Assembly (NCBI GenBank): GCA_035476635.1 | Contig: DATILI010000340.1 | Location: 1 to 11,587 of the forward strand | DNA: 11,587 nucleotides | Origin: DATILI01 sp035476635 | GTDB lineage: Bacteria > Pseudomonadota > Gammaproteobacteria > Burkholderiales > Burkholderiaceae_C | Direction of reading: 5' to 3' | Part shown: piece by piece, positions 1 through 7,355 of the stretch | Numbering within the stretch: the first letter of the stretch is position 1 | How the letters are laid out: each line of letters starts with the position of its first letter | The notes under the pieces: model-generated | Told to the model about the DNA's origin: nothing | What the model saw: only the letters and a program-made list of their open reading frames with translations | The model's database searches: none | Position numbers and translations under genes: made by a program

Positions 1-432
1 GACAAGATGGATTCGGACATCGCCTGGGCCATGATGGGCATCAACGCGGTCAAGGGCGTGGAGATCGGCGCCGGTTTTGCCAGCGTCGCCCAGCGCGGCA
101 CCACGCATGGCGATTCGCTCTCGCCCCGGGGTTTCAAGTCCAACAACGCGGGCGGTGTGCTTGGCGGCATCACCACCGGCCAGGACCTGGAGGTGGGCAT
201 CGCCATCAAGCCGACCAGCTCCATCATCTCGCCGCGCGAGACCATCGACATCGCGGGCAACGCGACCGAGGTCATCACCAAGGGCCGGCACGACCCCTGC
301 GTGGGCATCCGTGCCACGCCGATCGCCGAGGCCATGCTGGCACTGGTGGTGATGGAGCATGCACTGCGTCACCGCGCCCAGTGCGGCGACGTGGCCGTGC
401 CGGTGCCGCCGATCGAGGCTTCTTTCCTCTGA
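1..432 (+). CDS. aroC: Chorismate synthase, C-terminal part (5' truncated by window edge)
   Basis: Chorismate synthase converts 5-enolpyruvylshikimate-3-phosphate to chorismate, the last common step of the shikimate pathway, in the cytosol with reduced FMN. The frame is open from base 1, and the visible 143 residues are the C-terminal part of a protein usually about 350-370 residues long. Family hallmarks are clear: MMGINAVKGVEIGAGF near the beginning, then SNNAGGVLGGITTGQDLEVG, KPTSSI, and the C-terminal RHDPCVGIRA-PIAEAM block that contributes to the active site. The stop is a TGA at 430-432. The next gene, an MFS permease, begins 16 bases later on the same strand, so the two may be co-transcribed. 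No defect is visible in the part seen. The assignment is secure. Confidence 0.97.
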   Translation, partial: DKMDSDIAWAMMGINAVKGVEIGAGFASVAQRGTTHGDSLSPRGFKSNNAGGVLGGITTGQDLEVGIAIKPTSSIISPRETIDIAGNATEVITKGRHDPCVGIRATPIAEAMLALVVMEHALRHRAQCGDVAVPVPPIEASFL

Positions 433-448
433 CCGGCTGAATCTGTGA

Positions 449-1633
449 ATGGCTGAACCCGCCGCGGCCGACCCGCGCCGCCAGCTCCTGCCGTTCGCGG
501 CCCTGTCGGCGGCCTATTTCGCGCACATCGGTTTCTTCAACCCCTACCTGACCCTGTGGCTCAAGGACCTGGGCCTGCCGATCCTGGTGATCAGCCTGCT
601 GGCCTCGGTGCAGTCCATCACGCGCGTGTTCGCGCCCTACGTCTGGGGCGCCTTGAGCGACCGCACCGGCGAGCGCGTGCGGCTGCTGCGCTTCAGCGCC
701 GCCGTTGCGCTGGCGGCCTCGATCGGGCTGTGGATTCCCGGCGGGCCCTGGTGGGTAGCGCTGGTGCTGCTGGTGGTGTTCACCCACACGAGTTCCATGA
801 TGGGCCTGACCGAGGCCGCCATGGCCCACCTGGTGGCCGGCGACTGGGGGCGCTACGGGCGCATCCGGCTGTGGGGCTCGGCCGGTTTTCTGTTGACGGT
901 GTTCGCCGCCGGCGCCTGGTTCGAGCATTTCGGCATGGGCCACTTCCCGGCCTGGACCGGCATTACCCTCTTGATCGTGCTGCTGTGCACCTGGCGCCTG
1001 CCGGATGTGCGCGAAGCGCCGGCTGCGCACCAGGCGGAGCAGGAACCGGTCTGGCCGGTGCTGCGCCAAAGGCAAGTGCGCTGGTTCTTCGCATCGCTGT
1101 TCTTTCACGTCATGGCGCACTTCGCGGTCTATGCGTTTCTGTCGCTGTACCTGGATGCGCTGGGCTACAGCAAGGCCATGATCGGCACGCTGTGGGCGGT
1201 GTCAGTGGTCATGGAGATCGGCTGGTTCTTCGTGCAGGGGCGGCTGCTCGGCCGTTTCACGATGACGCATTGGCTGTTTGCCTGCGGCATCGCGACCGTG
1301 CTGCGCATGGCCATGATCGGGGGCTTGAGCCAGTGGCTGGTGGCGCTGTTCCTTGCGCAGATGCTGCACGCCTTGACGTTCGCCGCGCACCACACGGCCT
1401 GCATCGCCCTGGTGTCGCAGTATTTCCCGGGCCGGCTGCGCGGGCGCGGGCAGGCGCTGTTCACCGTGGTCGGCTACGGTCTGGGCGGCACGCTGGGCGT
1501 GCTGGCCGGCGGCGCGATCGCCTCGCGCTTCGGCTTTGGTGCCGTGTTCGGGGTGGCCTCGCTGCTGGGCGTGGTGGCTACCGCGTGCGCGTGGCGGGTC
1601 AATGCGCTCGCGGCCGCGGCTGCGCCCAAGTGA
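449..1633 (+). CDS. MFS transporter, HcaT/phenylpropionate-permease-like
   Basis: This 394-residue inner-membrane protein has the hydrophobic pattern of a 12-helix major facilitator. Seen directly: a first helix with the FFNPYLTLWLKDLGLP motif (about residues 29-44), followed by the MFS motif A loop between helices 2 and 3 (WGALSDRTGERVR, about 66-78, with the conserved Asp71-Arg72), and alternating hydrophobic segments to an Ala-rich C-terminus. The N-terminal motif is typical of the MFS_1-like group that includes E. coli HcaT (proposed 3-phenylpropionate permease) and nucleoside/H+ symporters. The substrate cannot be read from sequence. The ATG lies 16 bases after the aroC stop with only a weak ribosome site, suggesting an operon with aroC. 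An alternative is an efflux or sugar permease of the same fold. Confidence 0.9.
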   Translation: MAEPAAADPRRQLLPFAALSAAYFAHIGFFNPYLTLWLKDLGLPILVISLLASVQSITRVFAPYVWGALSDRTGERVRLLRFSAAVALAASIGLWIPGGPWWVALVLLVVFTHTSSMMGLTEAAMAHLVAGDWGRYGRIRLWGSAGFLLTVFAAGAWFEHFGMGHFPAWTGITLLIVLLCTWRLPDVREAPAAHQAEQEPVWPVLRQRQVRWFFASLFFHVMAHFAVYAFLSLYLDALGYSKAMIGTLWAVSVVMEIGWFFVQGRLLGRFTMTHWLFACGIATVLRMAMIGGLSQWLVALFLAQMLHALTFAAHHTACIALVSQYFPGRLRGRGQALFTVVGYGLGGTLGVLAGGAIASRFGFGAVFGVASLLGVVATACAWRVNALAAAAAPK

Positions 1634-1679
1634 AATCTGCCTTACGCTACGGGCCCTGAAGAAAAAGGAGTTCCCCCTC

Positions 1680-2705
<1,026 letters not shown>

Positions 2706-2778
2706 CCGGGGATACGGGGGCGGCCCGCCGAACGCGGCGCAGCGCCGGTTGGGCACTGCCTGGCGCCACCCTTGGCGA

Positions 2779-2798
2779 CACTATCAGATCTGATAGGT
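2779..2798. promoter_or_regulatory. Candidate lux box upstream of luxR-type gene
   Basis: A perfect 16-bp palindrome, CTATCAGATCTGATAG, occupies 2781-2796. It fits the CT-N12-AG form of LuxR-type binding sites. Taken as a 20-mer (2779-2798) it matches the second box at 3748-3767 at 17 of 20 positions. It lies about 75 bases before the chosen luxR start, which suggests autoregulation. It also overlaps the 5' end of the longest possible luxR reading frame, arguing that translation begins further downstream. Confidence 0.75.
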
Positions 2799-2873
2799 TT
2801 TCGCGCCGCGGCTCTGGCTGCGATGGACTATCCACATCGGTCACGCACATACTCCTGTCACGGGAGGTCATTG

Positions 2874-3713
2874 ATGAGAGCCATGAGAAGCTTTTCCGAT
2901 ACGGTCGCGACCAAGGACAAAGCATTCCCCCTCCGTGATGCTCTCCACTGCGTGCCACCGCTTCCTCCAAATGCCGGAAATGAAGCGGCCATGCAGGCCC
3001 CACTGTCCCTTGAAGATATTGCCGCCGTCATGGACGCCAGCTCAGAGGATGTGCTTCTTGAGTTGGTCAGAAAATCCGCCCTGGCGCTGGGCTTTGAGCA
3101 ATTCATGCTGCGTGTCGAGGTCTCGCGCCCATTGGTCAAACCGCTGTTGCATGTCAGCAGCGGATATCCGTTGCGCTGGCAACGAACTTGCCAAGAGCGC
3201 GAATACGTCTGGAAGGATCCGACGGCCGGCCATTGCCAGCTGAACACCGTGCCGCTGGTGTGGTCGGAGCAGATGTATTCGGAGGAGTCTCGTGACTTGC
3301 CGGAGGTCTCCAGATCGCATGGAATATCCCATGGCTTGAGCGTGCCGGTTCATGAACGGGACGGTGTCAGGAGCATGTTGAGCCTGGCGCGGGACCACCC
3401 CATCGCAGAGGACCCGCGTGAACTGCGCCACATGCTGGCGGGGGCGAGGGTGCTGGCCAGCTGCACCCACTTCGCGATCACCAGGATCATTGTCCCGGCC
3501 CTCCTGGAGCAGTGCGCCCCCAAGCTCACGCGACGCGAGCGCGAATGCCTGATCTGGGCGGCAAAGGGCAAGACGGCCAGTGAAATCGGCATGATCCTGA
3601 ATTTCACGGAAGCGACTTCTGTCTTCCATTTGAAAAATGTGGTCCGGAAGTTTGATGTCGCCAATCGAACCCAGGCCATCGCGGTGGGCGTTGCGCTGGG
3701 ACTTGTCTCGTAG
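2874..3713 (+). CDS. LuxR-family quorum-sensing regulator (solo in this window)
   Basis: Predicted acyl-homoserine-lactone-responsive transcription factor of 279 residues. The N-terminal autoinducer-binding domain spans about residues 45-200 and the LuxR/GerE helix-turn-helix about 215-275. Aligned to TraR/SdiA, the conserved ligand-pocket residues are Trp102, Asp115-Pro116, Trp130 and Gly154, but the usual Tyr (TraR Y61) is Cys106. The DNA-binding domain keeps Glu222, Leu226 and Gly232 (LTRRERECLIWAAKGKTASE) and is strikingly SdiA-like. The ATG at 2874 is chosen for its GGGAGG ribosome site (2862-2867, 6 bases away). The longer frame from 2772 would overlap the lux box. An ATG at 2991 would give 240 residues, the usual family length, so residues 1-39 are questionable. 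Lux-type palindromes lie before this gene and before the following two-gene unit. No luxI is nearby, so it may act as a solo receptor. Confidence 0.9.
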   Translation: MRAMRSFSDTVATKDKAFPLRDALHCVPPLPPNAGNEAAMQAPLSLEDIAAVMDASSEDVLLELVRKSALALGFEQFMLRVEVSRPLVKPLLHVSSGYPLRWQRTCQEREYVWKDPTAGHCQLNTVPLVWSEQMYSEESRDLPEVSRSHGISHGLSVPVHERDGVRSMLSLARDHPIAEDPRELRHMLAGARVLASCTHFAITRIIVPALLEQCAPKLTRRERECLIWAAKGKTASEIGMILNFTEATSVFHLKNVVRKFDVANRTQAIAVGVALGLVS

Positions 3714-3747
3714 AACGCGCAGACGCCGCGACGTTGGCGGCATGACC

Positions 3748-3767
3748 ACCTATCAGTTCTGATAGGT
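3748..3767. promoter_or_regulatory. Candidate lux box upstream of the 395-residue protein gene
   Basis: ACCTATCAGTTCTGATAGGT is a perfect inverted repeat with 9-bp arms and a 2-base centre; the flanking C3747 and G3768 extend the arms to 10 bp. It shares the core CTATCAG-N2-CTGATAG with the palindrome before the luxR gene. It sits between the luxR stop (3713) and the next start (3909), as expected for the activator site of the 3909-5552 unit. If it overlaps a -35 region as in classical LuxR promoters, transcription would start near 3800, leaving a leader of roughly 100 bases. I see no good -10 hexamer, which is common at activator-dependent promoters. Confidence 0.8.
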
Positions 3768-3815
3768 GTATTCAAAACACATTGGGCTTACCGTGCATCC
3801 GGGGCCAACAGCCGA

Positions 3816-3860
3816 CCGCCAGGCCGGAATGGCGGCTCCGGAGGTCTTTTGGTCGGAGCC
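3816..3860 (+). other. Two overlapping hairpins in the leader of the lux-box operon
   Basis: CCGCCA (3816-3821) can pair with TGGCGG (3830-3835) around an 8-base loop. GGCTCCG (3834-3840) can pair with CGGAGCC (3854-3860) around a 13-base loop. The two stems share bases 3834-3835, so they compete. They lie 49-93 bases before the start of the 395-residue protein, and neither is followed by a T-run. A role in leader structure or mRNA stability is possible but is inference. Confidence 0.35.
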
Positions 3861-3908
3861 ATACCGGCACCGGCGAATCCTCACTTAAGAAACCAAGGGA
3901 AGTTAAAA

Positions 3909-5096
3909 ATGTCTGCTTCACAAACCGCAATGAACACGCTTTCGGCCCAGTGGTACAACGCCGTCACTACTGGATGCAGTCTATCGAAGGATCAATTCCA
4001 GCTCATGCAGGGTGCGATGCCCGTGGGGGCCACCTCGGCCAATCTTTGGAAGATGTTTGACAGCGTTCCGCCCAAGACGGCAACGACCTTTTTCAACCCC
4101 GGCCAGCTCAACAGCTTGAGCCAGGACTATGTCGGCGTCATCAGCGCGTTGATCCCGCAAGGAGCCTTGCAGTTCCAGAAAAACATGGGTGACAACTACG
4201 CAACTTGGAACTCCTATAAAAAATCCATCGCACCCATTCCAAGCGGAAACCTGGCATGGAGCCAGGCTTTCACAGCCTGGGCAAACGGGAATTTGCCGCA
4301 ATCCATGGTCACGACCTGCATTGGCGACTTCAACACCATGTTGTCGGACCCGATCGCCGTGGCAGCGAACCAATTGCTTGAAGTCCAGTTTGCGCCGAAG
4401 GCCATGAACCCGGGCGTGTACGCCTACACCGCGACGATCGACCAGTTGAACCTTGCGCTTGCCAGTGCGCAACCCAAGAATGCGAACCTCAACAGCAGCA
4501 CCGACTCGAGTGACGTGAGCAAGACCTGGTCAGAGACCGAGGCCAGCGGAATATTCGACATCTTCGGGCTGGGCGGCGAAACATCGCACGAGTCCATCAC
4601 AACGCAGATCGCCACCGCGGGCGTCAATGTGAAAGCGCAGTTTTCCAAGCTGGTAACGCTGGCAGCGGGGCCGCTCGATGAGCCCAGCAAAGACACCGTA
4701 TTGCAGAGCTATACCCCGTGGTACAACTCCTCGGCTCTCAACGAGGGCTACCAGAAGCAGGACAACACGGTCTGGAAGTCGGGCGACGCCATCAGCTGGA
4801 GCAGTAGTTTCGGCCCGAGCGGCAACCTGCAGCGCTACGCGTCGGCGCTGGTCATCGTCGATGGAATCACGGTGACGATGACATCCAAGTCAGGATTGTC
4901 AAAGTCTGATCAGGCCAGTTTCAAGGCGGCAGCCGCGGGCGGCATTTTTCCTTTTTTTGAAGCGGAGGGCAGTGGTGGCTGGAGTCACGACACGAGCTTC
5001 AACGACAAGGGCGACATTACCGTCAGCAGCACGTGCCCTGCAGGCAACCCGCAGGTTCTCGGCGTTCTGGTGAGCCGGATCGCCGACAGCCTCTAA
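3909..5096 (+). CDS. Uncharacterised 395-residue protein, predicted quorum-regulated
   Basis: I do not recognise this family. The ATG at 3909 follows AAGGGA (3895-3900) by 8 bases; the frame is open slightly upstream but without support. No signal peptide, lipobox or clear transmembrane helix is visible. Residues 1-195 look mostly helical (LSAQWYNAVTTG, LAWSQAFTAWANGNLP). Residues 196-395 are rich in Ser, Thr, Gly and Ala with short alternating stretches suggesting beta strands (SALVIVDGITVTMTSKSG; ITVSSTCPAGNPQVLGVLV). A motif occurs twice: GIFDIF...GG-ETSHES at 214-229 and GIFPFF...GG-WSHDTS at 345-363, suggesting a duplicated module. There are three cysteines (23, 137, 376). It is preceded by a lux box and followed after 39 bases by the protease-like gene, so the two are probably one operon. 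G+C is low for this genome. It could be a secreted, inclusion-forming or membrane-active effector; none of these is demonstrated. Confidence 0.8.
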   Translation: MSASQTAMNTLSAQWYNAVTTGCSLSKDQFQLMQGAMPVGATSANLWKMFDSVPPKTATTFFNPGQLNSLSQDYVGVISALIPQGALQFQKNMGDNYATWNSYKKSIAPIPSGNLAWSQAFTAWANGNLPQSMVTTCIGDFNTMLSDPIAVAANQLLEVQFAPKAMNPGVYAYTATIDQLNLALASAQPKNANLNSSTDSSDVSKTWSETEASGIFDIFGLGGETSHESITTQIATAGVNVKAQFSKLVTLAAGPLDEPSKDTVLQSYTPWYNSSALNEGYQKQDNTVWKSGDAISWSSSFGPSGNLQRYASALVIVDGITVTMTSKSGLSKSDQASFKAAAAGGIFPFFEAEGSGGWSHDTSFNDKGDITVSSTCPAGNPQVLGVLVSRIADSL

Positions 5097-5135
5097 TTTC
5101 CTCGCAGCCAACACGACTAGACAAGGATGTGAATC

Positions 5136-5552
5136 ATGATCTTATGCATGACAACCGACGATTTCGGGATTGTTGAGGAGGCGTACTCAGGCTACGATTC
5201 GGCGACGTTTGGCATCCCTTATTGCTATCTTCCGGAGCATAGCTATGGGGGCATGCTGGGCAACAACGAGAACCTGTTTATTTCTGCACACGGCAATAAC
5301 CGCGAAATCGGGAATGAAAATGGCCCCAAAGGCTACACGCCGCAGCAACTGAAGCAGATCCTGGTCGACTACGTGTTTCCCGGTAACTACGGAGGCCGAG
5401 TCTATGTATCGGCATGCGGCTCGGCGCCGGTGTACGTCAACAACCTGCTTCGCGCTTTCGGAGCGGCGTACAACGGGCGAATATTCGGCATCTTTGGTGA
5501 CGTGGACTATGCGATCGATCCACCTGGCGCTACCTGGGTGACTGCGGTTTGA
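5136..5552 (+). CDS. Small protein with clan CD (caspase-like) cysteine peptidase signature
   Basis: A 138-residue protein whose most informative feature is a pair of motifs. A hydrophobic strand ends in His-Gly (NLFISAHGNN, His52-Gly53), and a second strand ends in Ala-Cys (GRVYVSACGSAP, Cys94). Clan CD cysteine peptidases (caspases, gingipains, clostripain, toxin self-processing domains) have this arrangement at their catalytic dyad, and the 42-residue spacing is plausible. A further strand (RIFGIFGDVDY, 115-125) follows the cysteine. It is shorter than typical members, so it may be a minimal or degenerate core. No signal peptide is seen. The start has AAGGA (5123-5127) 8 bases upstream and lies 39 bases after the 395-residue protein, implying shared expression from the lux-box promoter. 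The partner could be its substrate. The gene is real with good confidence; peptidase function is inference, perhaps even odds. Confidence 0.78.
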   Translation: MILCMTTDDFGIVEEAYSGYDSATFGIPYCYLPEHSYGGMLGNNENLFISAHGNNREIGNENGPKGYTPQQLKQILVDYVFPGNYGGRVYVSACGSAPVYVNNLLRAFGAAYNGRIFGIFGDVDYAIDPPGATWVTAV

Positions 5553-5659
5553 AAAGATGCTGATGCAGCGTGGCATGTGGTTGCCGCGCATGTTGCCGTG
5601 GCTGGAGCTAGACTCCAGGCATTCACACAGCAACACGACAGCATCAAGGAGCATCAGAC

Positions 5660-6382
5660 ATGGGCGCGCAGTGGAAAGCAAAAGGCAAGGCACAGGCCGC
5701 GGATGCCAGGGGCAAGCTGTTTGGGCGATTGGCCAAGGACATCATGGTGGCTGCGCGCAATGGTGCCGACCCGGCCTCGAATTCGCGGCTGCGGCTGGTC
5801 GTGGAGCAGGCCCGCAAGGTGTCCATGCCCAAGGACACCCTGGACCGGGCCATCAAGAAGGGCGCCGGGCTGACGGGCGAGGCGGTTCATTTCGAGCACG
5901 TGATCTATGAAGGCTTCGCGCCGCACCAGGTGCCCGTGATGGTCGAATGCCTGACCGACAACGTGAAGCGCACCGCACCTGAAATGCGCGTGCTGTTTCG
6001 CAAGGGCCAGTTGGGCGCGTCCGGCTCGGTGGCCTGGGATTTCGACCATGTGGGCATGATCGAAGCCGAGCCTGCCGGTTCGAATACTGCGGGCGCCGAT
6101 CCCGAACTCGCTGCCATCGAAGCGGGCGCCCAGGACTTTGAGCCCGGCGAGGAAGCTGGCACCAGCGTCTTCCTGACCGATCCCGCTGATCTCGATCTGG
6201 TGAGCAAAGCGCTGCCGGCGCAGGGCTTCACGGTCCTGTCTGCCAAGCTGGGCTACCGGCCCAAGAACCCGGTCGACCCCGCGAGCCTGAGTGCCGAACA
6301 TCTGGAAGAGGTCGAAGCCTTCCTGGCTGCCATCGACGCAAACGACGATGTGCAGAACGTGTTCGTGGGCCTGGCGGGCTAG
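5660..6382 (+). CDS. YebC/PmpR-family protein (YebC paralogue)
   Basis: A 240-residue cytosolic protein of the YebC/PmpR/TACO1 family. Members have been described as DNA-binding regulators and more recently as ribosome-associated factors that relieve stalling at proline-rich stretches. The three-domain pattern is visible: an N-terminal helical domain (about 1-75, KLFGRLAKDIMVAARNGADP and MPKDTLDRAIKKGAG), the EHVIYEGFAP and PVMVECLTDNVKRT core, then the SGSVAWDFDHVGMI and C-terminal AFLAAIDANDDVQNVF blocks. It begins MGAQWKAKGKA instead of the classical MAGHSKWANIKHRK, so it is likely a YebC-like paralogue (compare YeeN) rather than the main YebC. The ATG is supported by AAGGAG (5646-5651) 8 bases upstream. 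It starts 107 bases after the protease-like gene, where G+C returns to the genome norm. The EVE-domain gene follows by 29 bases. Confidence 0.93.
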   Translation: MGAQWKAKGKAQAADARGKLFGRLAKDIMVAARNGADPASNSRLRLVVEQARKVSMPKDTLDRAIKKGAGLTGEAVHFEHVIYEGFAPHQVPVMVECLTDNVKRTAPEMRVLFRKGQLGASGSVAWDFDHVGMIEAEPAGSNTAGADPELAAIEAGAQDFEPGEEAGTSVFLTDPADLDLVSKALPAQGFTVLSAKLGYRPKNPVDPASLSAEHLEEVEAFLAAIDANDDVQNVFVGLAG

Positions 6383-6411
6383 CCGGCGCCGACCGGGATT
6401 AGGGGGCGGCG

Positions 6412-6882
<471 letters not shown>

Positions 6883-6904
6883 GCGGTGTTTCGAATCCTG
6901 GAGA

Positions 6905-6937
6905 TTGTCATTGCGGGCTTGACCCGCAATCCACAGC
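6905..6937 (+). repeat. Palindromic REP-like repeat, left copy of exact 33-bp inverted pair
   Basis: The 33 bases are the exact reverse complement of 7356-7388. Within them ATTGCGGG (6910-6917) pairs with CCCGCAAT (6923-6930) around CTTGA, giving an 8-bp hairpin. The copy lies 22 bases after the EVE stop and 20 bases before the 3' end of the GIY-YIG gene. Here it could also act as a transcript-end structure between convergent genes, though no T-run follows. Confidence 0.85.
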
Positions 6938-6957
6938 GCCGTCAGAACCTACGCTCT

Positions 6958-7245
6958 TCATGAAAGAATGGACGCATACAAATCGCTCCACTGCGGGTTC
7001 GTCTTTTCGATCAACGCGATCTTCCATTCACGCTTCCAGTTCTTGATCTGCTTCTCCTTGTGGATTGCGGCCTCCACGGAAGGAGTCGATTCGAACCAGA
7101 CGAGTTCGTGCACCGCGTAGCGGTTCGTGAAACCCTGCGCCAACCCATTCTTGTGTTCATGCACGCGCCGCACGAGGTCGCTGGTCACGCCGACGTAAAG
7201 CGTGCCGTTTTTTCGACTGGCCATGAGGTATACGAAATAGGTCAT
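6958..7245 (-). CDS. Small GIY-YIG nuclease-family protein
   Basis: A 95-residue stand-alone GIY-YIG domain, the usual length for the YhbQ/UPF0213-like group. The two strands are FVYLMAS (residues 4-10, the GIY equivalent) and GTLYVGVT (14-21, the YIG equivalent). The catalytic arginine is Arg26 or Arg27 (SDLVRRVHEHKNG) and the metal-binding glutamate is Glu64 (AAIHKEKQIKNWKREWKIALI); the family's C-terminal NPQWSDLY follows. The protein looks intact. Cellular roles for this group are largely undefined beyond a predicted structure-selective nuclease fold. The gene points against all its left-hand neighbours and is enclosed by an exact 33-bp inverted repeat of palindromic units (6905-6937 and 7356-7388), reminiscent of mobile or repeat-associated nuclease units. 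The ribosome site before its ATG (7245) is poor. Confidence 0.93.
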   Translation of the reverse strand: MTYFVYLMASRKNGTLYVGVTSDLVRRVHEHKNGLAQGFTNRYAVHELVWFESTPSVEAAIHKEKQIKNWKREWKIALIEKTNPQWSDLYASILS

Positions 7246-7252
7246 GGCTGGT

Positions 7253-7268
7253 GATTGTCAATGTGGGC
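7253..7268 (+). repeat. Partial degenerate copy of the REP-like repeat
   Basis: GATTGTCAATGTGGGC matches the beginning of the left repeat (6903-6918, GATTGTCATTGCGGGC) at 14 of 16 positions, in the same orientation. It lies 8 bases upstream of the GIY-YIG start and lacks the second half of the palindrome. Confidence 0.4.
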
Positions 7269-7281
7269 GTGGGTGCTTTCT

Positions 7282-7337
7282 CCTGCCATCCCGGGCTTGG
7301 CGAGCCTGCCCAGGACCTGATCCGGGGGGATCCAGGC
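7282..7337. repeat. Second, degenerate palindromic repeat type (CATCCCGGGCTTG...)
   Basis: GCCATCCCGGGCTTG at 7285-7299 and CCTGATCCGGGGGGATCC at 7316-7333 form imperfect inverted arms. They resemble the common proteobacterial intergenic unit GTCATCCCGGGCTTGACC, expanded by an insertion. It lies between the GIY-YIG start and the right 33-bp repeat, so 7246-7417 holds several repeat fragments and no gene. Confidence 0.45.
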
Positions 7338-7355
7338 GGCCAGCGAACGAACGCT

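Noticed and set aside
275..1120. 281-residue minus-strand open frame
   Set aside because: Arg/Gly/His-rich translation with no domain pattern; it lies opposite aroC and the MFS gene, both of which have strong family motifs. Typical antisense shadow in high-G+C DNA.
556..1659. 367-residue plus-strand frame overlapping the MFS gene
   Set aside because: Low-complexity Ala/Arg/Gly translation; the overlapping frame encodes a clear 12-helix permease.
3725..3741. GCCGC / GCGGC hairpin just after the luxR stop
   Set aside because: Only 5 bp with no T-tract; not enough to call a rho-independent terminator.
5602..5618. Hairpin CTGGAG / CTCCAG downstream of the protease-like gene
   Set aside because: Six-bp stem with a 5-base loop but no T-run afterwards; too weak to call a terminator.
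5553..5910. Frameshifted continuation of the protease-like protein past its stop (frame from 5557)
   Set aside because: The residues after 5557 show no continuation of the fold and run into the YebC-like gene in another frame; the stop at 5550-5552 is accepted.
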